The translations under genes were made by a program, and so were the position numbers. The notes under the pieces were generated by a model that was given only the letters and a program-made list of their open reading frames with translations, was not told where the DNA came from and did no database searches. Source: Candidatus Woesearchaeota archaeon (lineage in GTDB: Archaea > Nanobdellota > Nanobdellia > Woesearchaeales > DSVV01). Taken from it: a stretch of 64,000 bases of DNA. Below are positions 50,491 through 59,038 of the stretch, piece after piece (position 1 is the first letter of the stretch; the number at the start of each line of letters is the position of its first letter). Location of the stretch: NCBI GenBank assembly GCA_016192995.1, contig JACPTB010000006.1:69687-133686 (forward strand), given 5' to 3'.

Positions 50491-52095
50491 ATGGCTAAGA
50501 AAAAACAACACGTAGATGTTCCAGCAGAGGTTCGAAGTATTCAAGATAATATTCAAGATAATGTTCAACAAAGTGAAAAAACAGGTTCTCAAATAGATGT
50601 ACAATTAATAGTTAAAGTATTAGCAGGCTTGTTCTTATTAATTATCATTATCTCTGGTTTTAAAGGGATGTCTGGTGGAATAACAAGTGGTGTAAGCGAT
50701 GATGGTTATTTCAAAGGTGCAAAAGATGCTAAAATAACGATGATTGAGTGGAGTGATTTTCAATGTCCATTTTGCGGTAAATTTTACACAGATACATTAT
50801 CTCAAATTCAAAAGGATTACATAGATACTGGCAAAGTTAAGCTCGTTTTCAAGCATTTCCCTTTAAGCTTCCATGAAAATGCGCAGAAAGCAGCAGAATC
50901 AGCAGAATGCGCAGGAGAGCAGAATAAAGAGAAATTCTGGGCAATGCATGATAAAATGTTTGAAAATCAGGAAGCATTAACGGTTGTGGATCTTAAAAAA
51001 TATGCAAAAGAGCTTGGATTAAAAGAAGATAAGTTCAATGATTGTTTAGGTACTAGTAAATATGCGCAGAAAGTTGCTGATGATATGCAGCAAGGTCAAA
51101 AAGCAGGAATTTCAGGGACACCAGGGTTTACTATTAATGGTGTATTAATTTCAGGCGCTCAACCCTATGAGAATTTTAAAAAAGTATTTGAGCAGATACT
51201 TTCAGGTGAAACACCGGCAGGAGATGAGCCTGAACCGTCAGCTGATAGTCAATTAGCAGATTCATCAAAAGATCCAGAGATTCTGTTAACCATTGTTAAT
51301 GATAAGAATTGCAAAGCTTGTGTCACGACAGGTGTTTCTAATATTAATCAGCAGGCATTTAAAACAGTAAAAGAAACACTTGTTGATATAAGCAGCAAAG
51401 AAGGGAAAGAATTAATGAAAAAATATGATATTAAGGCATTGCCTTTTTACATCTATGACAACAAGATAAAAGAAGCAGCTAATTTTGATAAAATTCAGCA
51501 GGCTCTTGTTGAAAAAGACGGGAGTTATTACATCAATCCTGAAGCAGGGGTTGCAGTAAAACTTTTAGAAGTGCCTAAAATGACTTTAGATCATGTAAAA
51601 GGTAAAGCAGATGCTAAAATAACAATGATAGAATGGAGTGATTTTCAATGCCCATTCTGCGGAAAATTTTATAGTGAAACACTGCCTGAACTGCAAAAAC
51701 AGTTTATAGATACTGGCCAGGTAAAATTAGTTTACAAGCATTTCCCTTTAAGTTTCCATGAAAATGCGCAAAAAGCAGCAGAAGCATCAGAATGCGCAAG
51801 TGAGCAGAATAAAGAGAAATTCTGGGCAATGCATGATAAAATATTTGAGAATCAAGGTGCATTAACTTTAGTCGATCTTAAAAAATATGCAGCTGACTTG
51901 AAGTTGGACAGCAAAAAATTTGATGAATGCCTTGACACCGGTAAATATGCAGACAGAGTTAAAGCTGACATGGAAGTAGGCGCAAAAGTAGGTGTCTCAG
52001 GAACACCAGGGTTCCTTATCAATGGGATTATAATCAGCGGAGCCCAACCATTAGCAGCATTTGAAGAGCTGTTTAAAGCTGAACTCCAAGAGTAA
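50491..52095 (+). CDS. Membrane-anchored triple thioredoxin-fold DsbA-like protein
   Basis: 534 residues. One N-terminal membrane helix (about 41-58, VLAGLFLLIIIISGF). Domain 1 (about 72-240) is a DsbA-like thioredoxin with CPFC at 92 and cis-Pro GISGTPGFTINGVLI. A middle thioredoxin-like domain (about 262-360) has CKAC at 274. Domain 3 (about 370-530) is a near copy of domain 1 with CPFC at 387. It probably oxidises or isomerises disulfides of the many Cys-bearing surface proteins. Followed by a B-family element at the stop codon. GGTGGGTAGGGC precedes the ATG. Confidence 0.87.
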   Translation: MAKKKQHVDVPAEVRSIQDNIQDNVQQSEKTGSQIDVQLIVKVLAGLFLLIIIISGFKGMSGGITSGVSDDGYFKGAKDAKITMIEWSDFQCPFCGKFYTDTLSQIQKDYIDTGKVKLVFKHFPLSFHENAQKAAESAECAGEQNKEKFWAMHDKMFENQEALTVVDLKKYAKELGLKEDKFNDCLGTSKYAQKVADDMQQGQKAGISGTPGFTINGVLISGAQPYENFKKVFEQILSGETPAGDEPEPSADSQLADSSKDPEILLTIVNDKNCKACVTTGVSNINQQAFKTVKETLVDISSKEGKELMKKYDIKALPFYIYDNKIKEAANFDKIQQALVEKDGSYYINPEAGVAVKLLEVPKMTLDHVKGKADAKITMIEWSDFQCPFCGKFYSETLPELQKQFIDTGQVKLVYKHFPLSFHENAQKAAEASECASEQNKEKFWAMHDKIFENQGALTLVDLKKYAADLKLDSKKFDECLDTGKYADRVKADMEVGAKVGVSGTPGFLINGIIISGAQPLAAFEELFKAELQE

Positions 52096-52097
52096 AG

Positions 52098-52251
52098 GTA
52101 CGTAATAAGTCTTCCTTTAGTTTTAGCGCCGGTTCAGCTTTTGAAGTGTGTTTCAATTGGATTTTTCTCTATGGAACTCCGAAAAATCCCCGATGTTGAC
52201 TAAGAAGAGCTTCACAAAAGTAGGCGCTAAAACCCAAGACTTATTACGTAC
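52098..52251 (-). mobile_element. Core-loop element, family B copy B3
   Basis: 154 bp, termini GTACGTAATAAGTCT/AGACTTATTACGTAC. The minus strand carries GTGAAGCTCTTC, hairpin GGATTTTT-CGGAGTTCCATAGAG-AAAAATCC, and AAGCTGAACCGG. A 14 bp direct repeat flanks it with one mismatch: CTCCAAGAGTAAAG (52084-52097) and CTCAAAGAGTAAAG (52252-52265). The left repeat includes the stop codon of the DsbA gene. Confidence 0.88.
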
Positions 52252-52299
52252 CTCAAAGAGTAAAGCTTAAATTCTCTTTTCTTTTTCTTTATTATCATT

Positions 52300-53487
52300 A
52301 TGCAATCTCCAGTCTATTATCCAAAAGAAGATTCGTATCTTCTCCAAAAACATATTCAGGAATATGCGGAAAAAGCGCATAACGTATTGGATGTAGGTAC
52401 AGGAACAGGAATATTAGCAATTGAAGCAGCAAAATATGCTCAAAAGGTAGTTGCCGTAGATATTAATCCTCAAGCTCTTGCTATTGCAAAGGCAAATATG
52501 TATAAAGAGAATAAAGGCAAATTAACTCATTTGGTTTTCAAGTACGCTGATATCTTTTCTGAAATCAAAGAAAAATTTGATCTCATCATATGCAATCCTC
52601 CGTATTTGCCTGCAGATCCAAACTATCCGGACATTGCTTTAGATGGCGGGAAAAAAGGATATGAATTTATTGAAAAATTCCTTAACAAAGTGAATGATGT
52701 TCTTACAAAAGATGGAAAAGTATTATTATTATTCAGTTCATTAACAAAAAAAGATAAAGTAGAGGAATTTATAAAAAAAAATCTTCTTACCTTTGAAAAG
52801 ATTGACCAGGAAAAGTTTTCTTTTGAATTGCTGTATGTTTATGAGCTTCAAAAGACAGCATTAAGAAAAAAATTAGAATCTTTGAACATTAAGGACATTG
52901 CGTATTTTACCAAAGGACGCCGCGGAATTTTATTTAAAGGAATTTTGAACAAAAAACAGATAGTAGTCAAAGCAACCAATGAAACATCAAAAGCGTTTAA
53001 TAGAATAGCAAATGAAGCAACGATATTGAGAAAATTAGAACAATATAATATCGCTCCAAAAATAGTCTGCGCTGAAGAGAATTTTTTAGTATATGAATTT
53101 ATTGAAGGAACTTTAATTTTAAATTTTATCGAAAAAGCAATTAAAAGCGAAATTATAACTGTCATCAAAACATTATTTGAAATGATGTATCTTTTAGACA
53201 CGCTTAATATTACTAAAGAAGAAATGCATCATCCTATTAAGCATATTATTATAACAACAGGTAATGATGTTAAATTGCTTGATTTTGAACGCGCTCATAG
53301 GACAGATCATCCTAAAAATGTAACTCAATTCTGCCAGTTTTTAATTAATACAGGCACAAACAATCTGCTTAAAGAAAAGGAGATTGTTATTGATAAAAAG
53401 AAAATAATTAACGCAAGTAAAATGTATCGGAAGAGAATGGATCGAAATTCATTTGGTGCGATTCTTGATTTGTTGAATGTGAACTAG
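52300..53487 (+). CDS. HemK-type methyltransferase fused to a protein-kinase-like domain
   Basis: 395 residues. Residues about 1-180 form an AdoMet methyltransferase: VLDVGTGTGILAIEAAKYAQKVVAVDINPQAL and NPPYLP, as in HemK/PrmC/Mtq2 enzymes that methylate the Gln of release factors. Residues about 185-395 are a minimal kinase of the COG2112 type: KGRRGILFKGIL (Gly loop), IVVKATNE (Lys), NEATIL (Glu), HHPIKHIIITTGNDVKLLDFERAH (catalytic loop and DFE). Both halves look intact. A fusion may couple translation termination with a kinase activity. Confidence 0.85.
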   Translation: MQSPVYYPKEDSYLLQKHIQEYAEKAHNVLDVGTGTGILAIEAAKYAQKVVAVDINPQALAIAKANMYKENKGKLTHLVFKYADIFSEIKEKFDLIICNPPYLPADPNYPDIALDGGKKGYEFIEKFLNKVNDVLTKDGKVLLLFSSLTKKDKVEEFIKKNLLTFEKIDQEKFSFELLYVYELQKTALRKKLESLNIKDIAYFTKGRRGILFKGILNKKQIVVKATNETSKAFNRIANEATILRKLEQYNIAPKIVCAEENFLVYEFIEGTLILNFIEKAIKSEIITVIKTLFEMMYLLDTLNITKEEMHHPIKHIIITTGNDVKLLDFERAHRTDHPKNVTQFCQFLINTGTNNLLKEKEIVIDKKKIINASKMYRKRMDRNSFGAILDLLNVN

Positions 53488-54255
53488 TTATAACTTCTCC
53501 TCATTTATTTTTTTAGCTTTCTTCCATAGTTTCTCAAAATATTCTCTTAATACAATTAATAATGCTTTATTTTTGCTGAGTAAATTTATTCTTTCCTCTT
53601 TCATTCTATAATCCTCTAATCCTAAGATAAACTCATCATTATCTTTAATCAGAAAGTTGATTAAATCAGGAGAATTCAAGCTGCGAATATCAGCGCCTGC
53701 TTTTAAAAACTGTTTTATAACATTCTTATTTTCTTTTGTAATCTTTTTTACGATTACTTGTATTTTTACGCCACGTTCAAGAGTTCTATAAATACTTGTA
53801 TTGCTTGAGAATGTTCCAATAAAAAGCGGAGCAACTTGAATTAACTGCTTTTTTGCCTTGTTCCGCAATGAAATTAATGCATGAATATGCTGTTCTCTTC
53901 CAGCGAATGTATAAACAGAAGGTGTATTTTTTTCTAGTTGAAATTGTTTAGTGTTAACGTCAAGTTGTTCTATTTCATTAATTTTTTTGTCAATATTCAG
54001 TTTTTTTGATTCTAAATAGTTATAGAGCGTACTCTTAATATCTTCAATAGCATATTTCTTAGGATTTGTGGGGATAATGCTAATAAATCCTTTGTCAACA
54101 AGATCATTAAGAACTGAATATATTCTTCCTTTCGGTACTTTTGTTTTTTTATAAATAAGATAAGCATTTGCATGGTCAATGCTTGTGAGAAAGAGTATTA
54201 TTTCTTTTTCATAACTATTCAAGTCTAATTGGTTAATGAACTGTGCCGTATCCAT
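53488..54255 (-). CDS. TrmB-family transcription regulator
   Basis: 255 residues. Winged helix LNSYEKEIILFLTSIDHANAYLIYKKTKVPKGRIYSVLNDLVDKGFISIIPTNPKKYAIEDI, a coiled linker (about 75-100), then the C-terminal PLD-like effector region VYTFAGREQHIHALISLRNKAKKQLIQVAPLFIG. Divergent from an HD-domain gene, which it may regulate. Convergent with the HemK fusion, sharing the 3' boundary with no gap. Confidence 0.85.
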   Translation of the reverse strand: MDTAQFINQLDLNSYEKEIILFLTSIDHANAYLIYKKTKVPKGRIYSVLNDLVDKGFISIIPTNPKKYAIEDIKSTLYNYLESKKLNIDKKINEIEQLDVNTKQFQLEKNTPSVYTFAGREQHIHALISLRNKAKKQLIQVAPLFIGTFSSNTSIYRTLERGVKIQVIVKKITKENKNVIKQFLKAGADIRSLNSPDLINFLIKDNDEFILGLEDYRMKEERINLLSKNKALLIVLREYFEKLWKKAKKINEEKL

Positions 54256-54280
54256 AATAAACTTTTAAAAGTTGTTTCAC

Positions 54281-54291
54281 CTATTTAAATA
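54281..54291 (+). promoter_or_regulatory. TATA box of HD-domain gene
   Basis: CTATTTAAATA lies 26-36 bp before ATG 54317 and downstream of the longer in-frame start at 54272, so 54317 is preferred (leaderless). Confidence 0.6.
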
Positions 54292-54316
54292 TTTCTTAAT
54301 GCAGCTATTTGATATA

Positions 54317-54898
54317 ATGGATAACTATTTTACCTTACATGAACTTATAGCTCAAATTGATGGGCCCAATGGAACTATTTGTCAAAAACTCCTTGATGAA
54401 AATCTTCCTTTGTTTAGTTCTGCTCGAGGTTCAAGCCATAATCATCAGGCATGGAGAGGCGGATACTTAGATCATATTGCAGAAGTAATGAATATTGGTG
54501 TTGTTCTTTATGATCAATTAAATCGGTGTAGGAGATTGCCTTTTTCATTATCCGATGCGCTCCTTATTCTTTATCTTCATGATTTAGAAAAACCGTGGAA
54601 ACATATAGAATGCGAAGATGGAACAGTAATGAGAAATCCTCAATTACTTGATAAAGAAAGTCAGATATGGCCATTTGTTGAGAAGAAGATACGAGAATAC
54701 GGATTTCTCATTACAGCAGATCATTGGACAGCGCTTAAGTATGTAGAGGGTGAAAAGAAGGATTATTCATCTCAGAGAAGGGTGCAAACTCCTTTAGCAG
54801 CATTTGCTCATATTTGTGATACATGGAGCGCGCGCGGCTGGTTTGATTATCCATTAAAAAATGGTGATTCTTGGCAAGGTGCTAAGAGAAGTTTGTAA
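54317..54898 (+). CDS. HD-domain phosphohydrolase-like protein
   Basis: 193 residues from ATG 54317. SSHNHQAWRGGYLDHIAEVMN provides the first His residues, LLILYLHDLEKPWKHIECEDG the HD motif, and FAHICDTWSARGWFDY the later Asp. Metal-dependent phosphohydrolase fold; substrate unknown (nucleotide or RNA 3' end are options). The leaderless start and divergent TrmB suggest regulated expression. Confidence 0.78.
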   Translation: MDNYFTLHELIAQIDGPNGTICQKLLDENLPLFSSARGSSHNHQAWRGGYLDHIAEVMNIGVVLYDQLNRCRRLPFSLSDALLILYLHDLEKPWKHIECEDGTVMRNPQLLDKESQIWPFVEKKIREYGFLITADHWTALKYVEGEKKDYSSQRRVQTPLAAFAHICDTWSARGWFDYPLKNGDSWQGAKRSL

Positions 54899-54954
54899 AA
54901 AAAGGAAGATTGATAAAATAGACAATATTCCATAGTTATGGTAAGGTTGAAACA

Positions 54955-55509
54955 ATGGATGTAATTATTTTAGGTGGAATGAGTAAAAAATCAAACCAAC
55001 AATGGGTTGAATATTTAACAGCAGCATTGCAATCTTCTTTTCCTAACGCAGCGTACCATACTATAAGATATGACCATTGGAACACTAGTGATCAGGATTT
55101 TGATCGAGACAAAGAAGAAAATAAATTAGAAGAAGAAATTGCACAAATAACAGGAGATTATGTGGTTGTTGCAAAATCAGTTGGTTCTATAATTACACTT
55201 GATGCAGCTGTATCCGGAAGAATACAGCCAAAATTCTCTGTTTTAATGGGCTTTCCTTTATATGATTCTTTTGATGTTAACAAAAATGTTCAAGAAAAAT
55301 ATGCGCAATTGTTGCAGGGATATCAAGTTCCTTCTTTAATTATACAAAATCCAGATGAAAGATATATACATCCTCAACCATTAAGAGATCTTTTGGCAGT
55401 TCTTGGAGTGAGAAATACAACTGTTGTAGAAGGATATGGTGGAAAAGAACATAGTTATAATATTGATTGTGTAAGAGCAGTATTTCTTAAGGAAATTAGG
55501 AGACTTTAA
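54955..55509 (+). CDS. Alpha/beta-hydrolase-like protein
   Basis: 184 residues. DVIILGGMSKKSNQQWVEYLTAAL at the N-terminus, VVVAKSVGSIITLDAAV contains the nucleophile elbow (K-S-x-G), SLIIQNPDERYIHPQP holds the acidic residue region and EGYGGKEHSYN the His. The AKSVGS elbow in place of GxSxG resembles RBBP9/YdeN or dienelactone-like small hydrolases. Substrate unknown. Confidence 0.65.
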   Translation: MDVIILGGMSKKSNQQWVEYLTAALQSSFPNAAYHTIRYDHWNTSDQDFDRDKEENKLEEEIAQITGDYVVVAKSVGSIITLDAAVSGRIQPKFSVLMGFPLYDSFDVNKNVQEKYAQLLQGYQVPSLIIQNPDERYIHPQPLRDLLAVLGVRNTTVVEGYGGKEHSYNIDCVRAVFLKEIRRL

Positions 55510-55511
55510 TA

Positions 55512-56018
55512 CTAATCAAACCAGCTCCAAACATTAACAAAAAACCCTGCAGTGCCAGTTTTGATCTTGGTGCTCCAGTCAATAGATTCATAAACTATTT
55601 TTTCATTATCTAATGCTTCTTCAATCGCACTGACAATCTTTTCACTTTCTTTTATTTCCTGCAAAGTTTTAAGATCAGAATAGATTATTAATGAAGGCTC
55701 ATCAAACGTGCCTTTTTCAAAGGAAATAATTTGATCATCCTTAGTTTCAAGCTTTAATTTAGTTAACCCATCATTATTATCATCTAATACAATATTGACC
55801 TTTTCATTATCAATAATGGTTTTGATAAATGAAGGAATTTTATCAAGATTTTCGTTATAAGTCGCTTTTGTTTTTGCAAGATTTTCATCTTGAATAAAAT
55901 AAGAAACATCATTCTCAAATACAACATAACCCGTTGGATTTGGACCAAACTTAATAGTTAACACCATAACTGCTATTACTAACACCGCAACAAAACTAAT
56001 ATCTCGAACTAATCCCAT
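55512..56018 (-). CDS. Membrane-anchored hypothetical protein
   Basis: 168 residues. N-terminal membrane helix (about 6-24, ISFVAVLVIAVMVLTIKFG) then PNPTGYVV, a region seen in archaeal surface proteins. The ectodomain is charged, alpha/beta, with VNIVLDDNNDGLTKLKLETKDDQIISF in the middle. The C-terminus ends FFVNVWSWFD. No family recognised. Convergent with the hydrolase gene with a 2 bp gap. Confidence 0.6.
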   Translation of the reverse strand: MGLVRDISFVAVLVIAVMVLTIKFGPNPTGYVVFENDVSYFIQDENLAKTKATYNENLDKIPSFIKTIIDNEKVNIVLDDNNDGLTKLKLETKDDQIISFEKGTFDEPSLIIYSDLKTLQEIKESEKIVSAIEEALDNEKIVYESIDWSTKIKTGTAGFFVNVWSWFD

Positions 56019-56065
56019 AGAAACATTGACTAGGTATAGGTGTATTTAAAGATTTTCATTTACGT

Positions 56066-56229
56066 GCGTTATTGAAAAGCTCGGATGTTGCCATCAATAT
56101 TGCGAAGCTTATCACTTAAAAATATTGAGTACTTTTCGAGGTTCCAGAGAGAAAAGTACCATCTATGAACTACGCCAAAGCTGAGCCGATGGCAACCTTT
56201 GCTTTGCAAAGAGAGCTTTTCAATAACGC
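56066..56229 (+). repeat. Core-loop element, family E
   Basis: Outer arms GCGTTATTGAAAAGCTC/GAGCTTTTCAATAACGC, basal stem GTTGCCATC/GATGGCAAC, side branch CTTTGC-TTT-GCAAAG, GCGAAGCTTATC and AAGCTGAGCC motifs, and the apical hairpin GTACTTTT-CGAGGTTCCAGAGAG-AAAAGTAC. Its apical stem is a third, fully paired sequence. Flanks CATTTACGT/TCATTACGT may be an imperfect target duplication. The right arm overlaps the 3' end of the next gene. Confidence 0.82.
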
Positions 56230-57500
56230 TCATTACGTATAGCATAGGTCTTTAACCATTGAGGGTCAACATTTCCTAAATCTTTACAAGTATATTGGTG
56301 ATCTAAATCCATGCAAATCATGTTTCCATACCTTTGAGGTGTTGTAAATCCAGTTCTAACTTCAGGTGATAATAGAGGACTATAAAATGAAGTTTCAGGA
56401 GTAAGTATCGATATCAGTAAAGCGAGTGTCATTCCTGCAGTATATGCTAATGGTTGCAGAGATGTTTTGTGTCTGGGAACAAAGTCCCTCTTGTCAGGAT
56501 TTTCTAGTCTTAAGCAAGATTTTATTAATTGATCAGTGAAAAACCCTACTCTTGTTTTATCAACTGCACGTCTTTCTTCAAGTGCTAAGATATATTCTGC
56601 TACAGCGTCATTAGCTGGTGTTCTAAAACCATACTCCTGTGCTTTTCTCGATAGCTCGCAGTTTAATGCTTCAATTTCAGTTCTTCTTCCAGCATTTAAG
56701 TCTTGACATAAAGAAGATTTATGATTACCAAGTTGCGGCGAAGTCGTTACTAAATAATTAAAATAAGATTTTGGTGTTGGTAATCCGTCTATAACAATAC
56801 CTTCTCTCTCGATAATTTGATACGCTTCTTTAATAATACTCTTGAGTAAATGTCGCTCTTGCCATGAAGTCAAAGAACTATTAGGTTTATTCAAAATACC
56901 GCTTAAAGCATTGTAGGCAAGATTAAAAACATACTTTTTCCATTGTTGTCCTGCAAAATTAGGATCTGTTCTTGCAGGGAAATCTACTTCAGTGCATATT
57001 TTAACAATCGCTTCTAACGTAGTATCTTGAACATTCCCTCCAAAAATGACTTTATCACCAACAAAAGTAATTTCAGTAGTTCTCATGCCTTGTTTTTGAA
57101 AACCAATAGGTATCACTGATTCAACAAGGGGATTTGTTTTAAAATATCTTCTTAATAACTCAGAATTGGTTACACCATTTTGTAAGCTGACGATCGGGAT
57201 GGTATCGCCTACATGATCCACTAAGTTGTTTATTGTGGTTGCCGTATCACCATATTTTGTAGCAATAAAAATAACATCATAATCTGCAGGTTTGAATTCT
57301 GATGCTGCAGAAATGCGTAAATTATTATGATCTCCAAGTTTTCCAGAAATATCTATTCCCTCTTTGTTTATTGCGCTTGCTTGGGTATCAGTTCTGCATA
57401 AAAGCGAAACGTCATTGCCTTGAGAGAGAAAACCAGCAATAGCTAAACCAACTGCTCCGCCTCCAACAACTAAAATATGATGATAGTGTTTTTGTTTCAT
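56220..57500 (-). CDS. 2-dehydropantoate 2-reductase-like protein, extended C-terminus
   Basis: 426 residues. ILVVGGGAVGLAIAGFLSQGNDVSLLCRT is the NADP loop, FIATKYGDTATTINNLV and SLQNGVTN follow. The C-terminal helical domain is KYVFNLAYNALSGI and HKSSLCQDLNAGRRTEIEALNCELSRKAQEYGFRTPANDAV. It is PanE/ApbA-family but diverged from the panE in the pantothenate operon, with about 100 extra C-terminal residues. It may act on another 2-keto acid. The last four codons lie in the arm of the family E element. Confidence 0.83.
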   Translation of the reverse strand: MKQKHYHHILVVGGGAVGLAIAGFLSQGNDVSLLCRTDTQASAINKEGIDISGKLGDHNNLRISAASEFKPADYDVIFIATKYGDTATTINNLVDHVGDTIPIVSLQNGVTNSELLRRYFKTNPLVESVIPIGFQKQGMRTTEITFVGDKVIFGGNVQDTTLEAIVKICTEVDFPARTDPNFAGQQWKKYVFNLAYNALSGILNKPNSSLTSWQERHLLKSIIKEAYQIIEREGIVIDGLPTPKSYFNYLVTTSPQLGNHKSSLCQDLNAGRRTEIEALNCELSRKAQEYGFRTPANDAVAEYILALEERRAVDKTRVGFFTDQLIKSCLRLENPDKRDFVPRHKTSLQPLAYTAGMTLALLISILTPETSFYSPLLSPEVRTGFTTPQRYGNMICMDLDHQYTCKDLGNVDPQWLKTYAIRNERY

Positions 57501-57576
57501 GTTAAAAAATATAAAAACGTGCTTACGTTATTCACCACTTTTAATTAAAATAAGAAGAATAAAAAGTATTTTGGAA

Positions 57577-58491
57577 TTATTTCTTCTTAACCTTCTTAAT
57601 CTCCTTCTCAAGCTTCAATTCATCAAGCAGTTCTTTGTATCTATTTCTGATTGTTACTTCGGTGACTCCTGCAACATCAGCAACTTCGCGCTGAGTTCTT
57701 TTCTCTCCATGAATTAAAGCGCTGACGTATAATGCAGCAGCTGCAATCCCGGTTGGTCCTCTTCCTGAAGTTAATTCAGATTTTTGTGCTGATTCAAGAA
57801 TTTCAATTGCTCTTGATTGTGTTTCTGCGCTTAATTTTAATGCAGAAGCAAATCGCGCAATATAATCAGCAGGATTGCTTGGTAAAATAGTTATCCCTAG
57901 TTCCCTGGTAACAAAACGATAGGTTCTTCCGATTTCTTTCTTTTCTATCCCAGAAGCTTCGCTTAATTCATCTAAGGTTCGTGGAACATCATGCCTTCTG
58001 CAGGCAGCATATAATGCTCCAGCTACAACACTTTCCATGCTTCTTCCTCGAACTAAACCTCGCTGAACTGCTAACGTATAAATGCGAGCTGATTCTTCCT
58101 CAACACTTTGAGGTAGTTTTAAAAAAGAGGATACTCGCTTTAATTCAGCTAACGCTAATTTCAAGTTTCTTTCAATAGCAGTTGAAATACGATACTGCCA
58201 TTTTCGCAATCTGAAGAATTTGTTTCTATCTCGATTGCCAAGAGCATACAAATCAGCTTTCCTTCCTACTTCAGTGCCTAAACCGCGGTCATATTGGGTA
58301 TAGGTCATAGGCGCTCCAGTTCGTCTTTTTCTTTCAGCTGACTCTGAATCCATTTCACGCCATTCTTGACCGAAATCAACCATTTTCTCTTCTACAACTA
58401 AACCGCAGTCTTTACAGATGATTTCGCCTTTTTCTTTATTTAAGAATAAGTTTATGCCTGCGCATTCAGGACATTTCTTCACATAATGCAT
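57577..58491 (-). CDS. tfb: Transcription initiation factor TFB (TFIIB)
   Basis: 304 residues from ATG 58491, with AGGTGGG upstream. Zinc ribbon CPECAGINLFLNKEKGEIICKDCGLVVEEKMVDFGQEWREMDSE. Reader/linker FDY-like region with RRTGAPMTYTQYDRGLGTEVG. Two cyclin repeats (about 120-300), ending with the helix-turn-helix TQREVADVAGVTEVTIRNRYKELL. It recruits RNA polymerase to TATA promoters with TBP. The final residues are Lys-rich. Confidence 0.96.
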   Translation of the reverse strand: MHYVKKCPECAGINLFLNKEKGEIICKDCGLVVEEKMVDFGQEWREMDSESAERKRRTGAPMTYTQYDRGLGTEVGRKADLYALGNRDRNKFFRLRKWQYRISTAIERNLKLALAELKRVSSFLKLPQSVEEESARIYTLAVQRGLVRGRSMESVVAGALYAACRRHDVPRTLDELSEASGIEKKEIGRTYRFVTRELGITILPSNPADYIARFASALKLSAETQSRAIEILESAQKSELTSGRGPTGIAAAALYVSALIHGEKRTQREVADVAGVTEVTIRNRYKELLDELKLEKEIKKVKKK

Positions 58492-58672
58492 ATTACCCAC
58501 CTACCCACAACATGAATTTAAGTGATATGATTGATTTTCGAAAGTATAATCTATATATTTTATTTCAATTAACTTTATAAAGGGAATTAGAAGTTATATT
58601 TAAATGTTTCGGTCATTCTCGAGGGAAATACAATAATTAATCTTTTCTGAAATAAATCCTCTGGAATAAAAA

Positions 58673-58756
58673 CGCTGCGGCCCAGATTTGAACTGGGATA
58701 TCCTTGCGGAAACGAGCTCTCAAGGCTCGCGCATTACCAGGTTGTGCCACCGCAGC
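58673..58756 (-). tRNA. tRNA-Ser (TGA)
   Basis: On the minus strand: acceptor GCTGCGG/CCGCAGC, anticodon stem CGAGC/GCTCG with loop CTTGAGA (anticodon TGA), long variable arm TTTCCGCAAGGATAT, T-arm CCCAG-TTCAAAT-CTGGG, discriminator G. No intron. Confidence 0.95.
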
Positions 58757-58802
58757 GTATAAAACAAGACTTATAAGCCGTATTTAAAAGTTATGGAAAT
58801 AC

Positions 58803-58965
58803 GGCTCTGTCCCGAATGAAGTTTTTGGTGCCATGCTGGTGATTATCCTTCAAATTAATACGTGGGAAAAAAGGAAATTCCAATAGGAATTTTTTCTTTC
58901 TTATAAACAAGTGGGATAATCACGGCACCAAAACCGAGGCGTGAGCCGAGATTAGGGACAGAGCC
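58803..58965 (-). mobile_element. Family A palindromic element, copy A4
   Basis: 163 bp; termini GGCTCTGTCCCGAAT/ATTAGGGACAGAGCC (one mismatch). Module CGAGGCGTGAGCCGAG keeps the GGC/GCC stem with another loop. Flanks AAATAC and AAATCT are at best a partial duplication. The outer flank AGCCGTATTT/AAATACGGCT extends the palindrome on the left. Between tRNA-Ser and a small zinc-ribbon gene. Confidence 0.82.
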
Positions 58966-58981
58966 AAATCTTATAGGATAA

Positions 58982-58990
58982 CTTTATATA
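58982..58990 (+). promoter_or_regulatory. TATA box of zinc-ribbon gene
   Basis: CTTTATATA about 55 bp before the ATG at 59039; AGGTGAAG sits between them as ribosome binding site. Confidence 0.45.
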
Positions 58991-59038
58991 GCTTGATCAT
59001 AAATACTCATTAAAGCTTAAACAGGTGAAGTATCCTTT

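Noticed and set aside
54317-54898. Longer start at 54272
   Set aside because: The TATA box at 54281-54291 lies within that extension, so the transcript begins near 54317.
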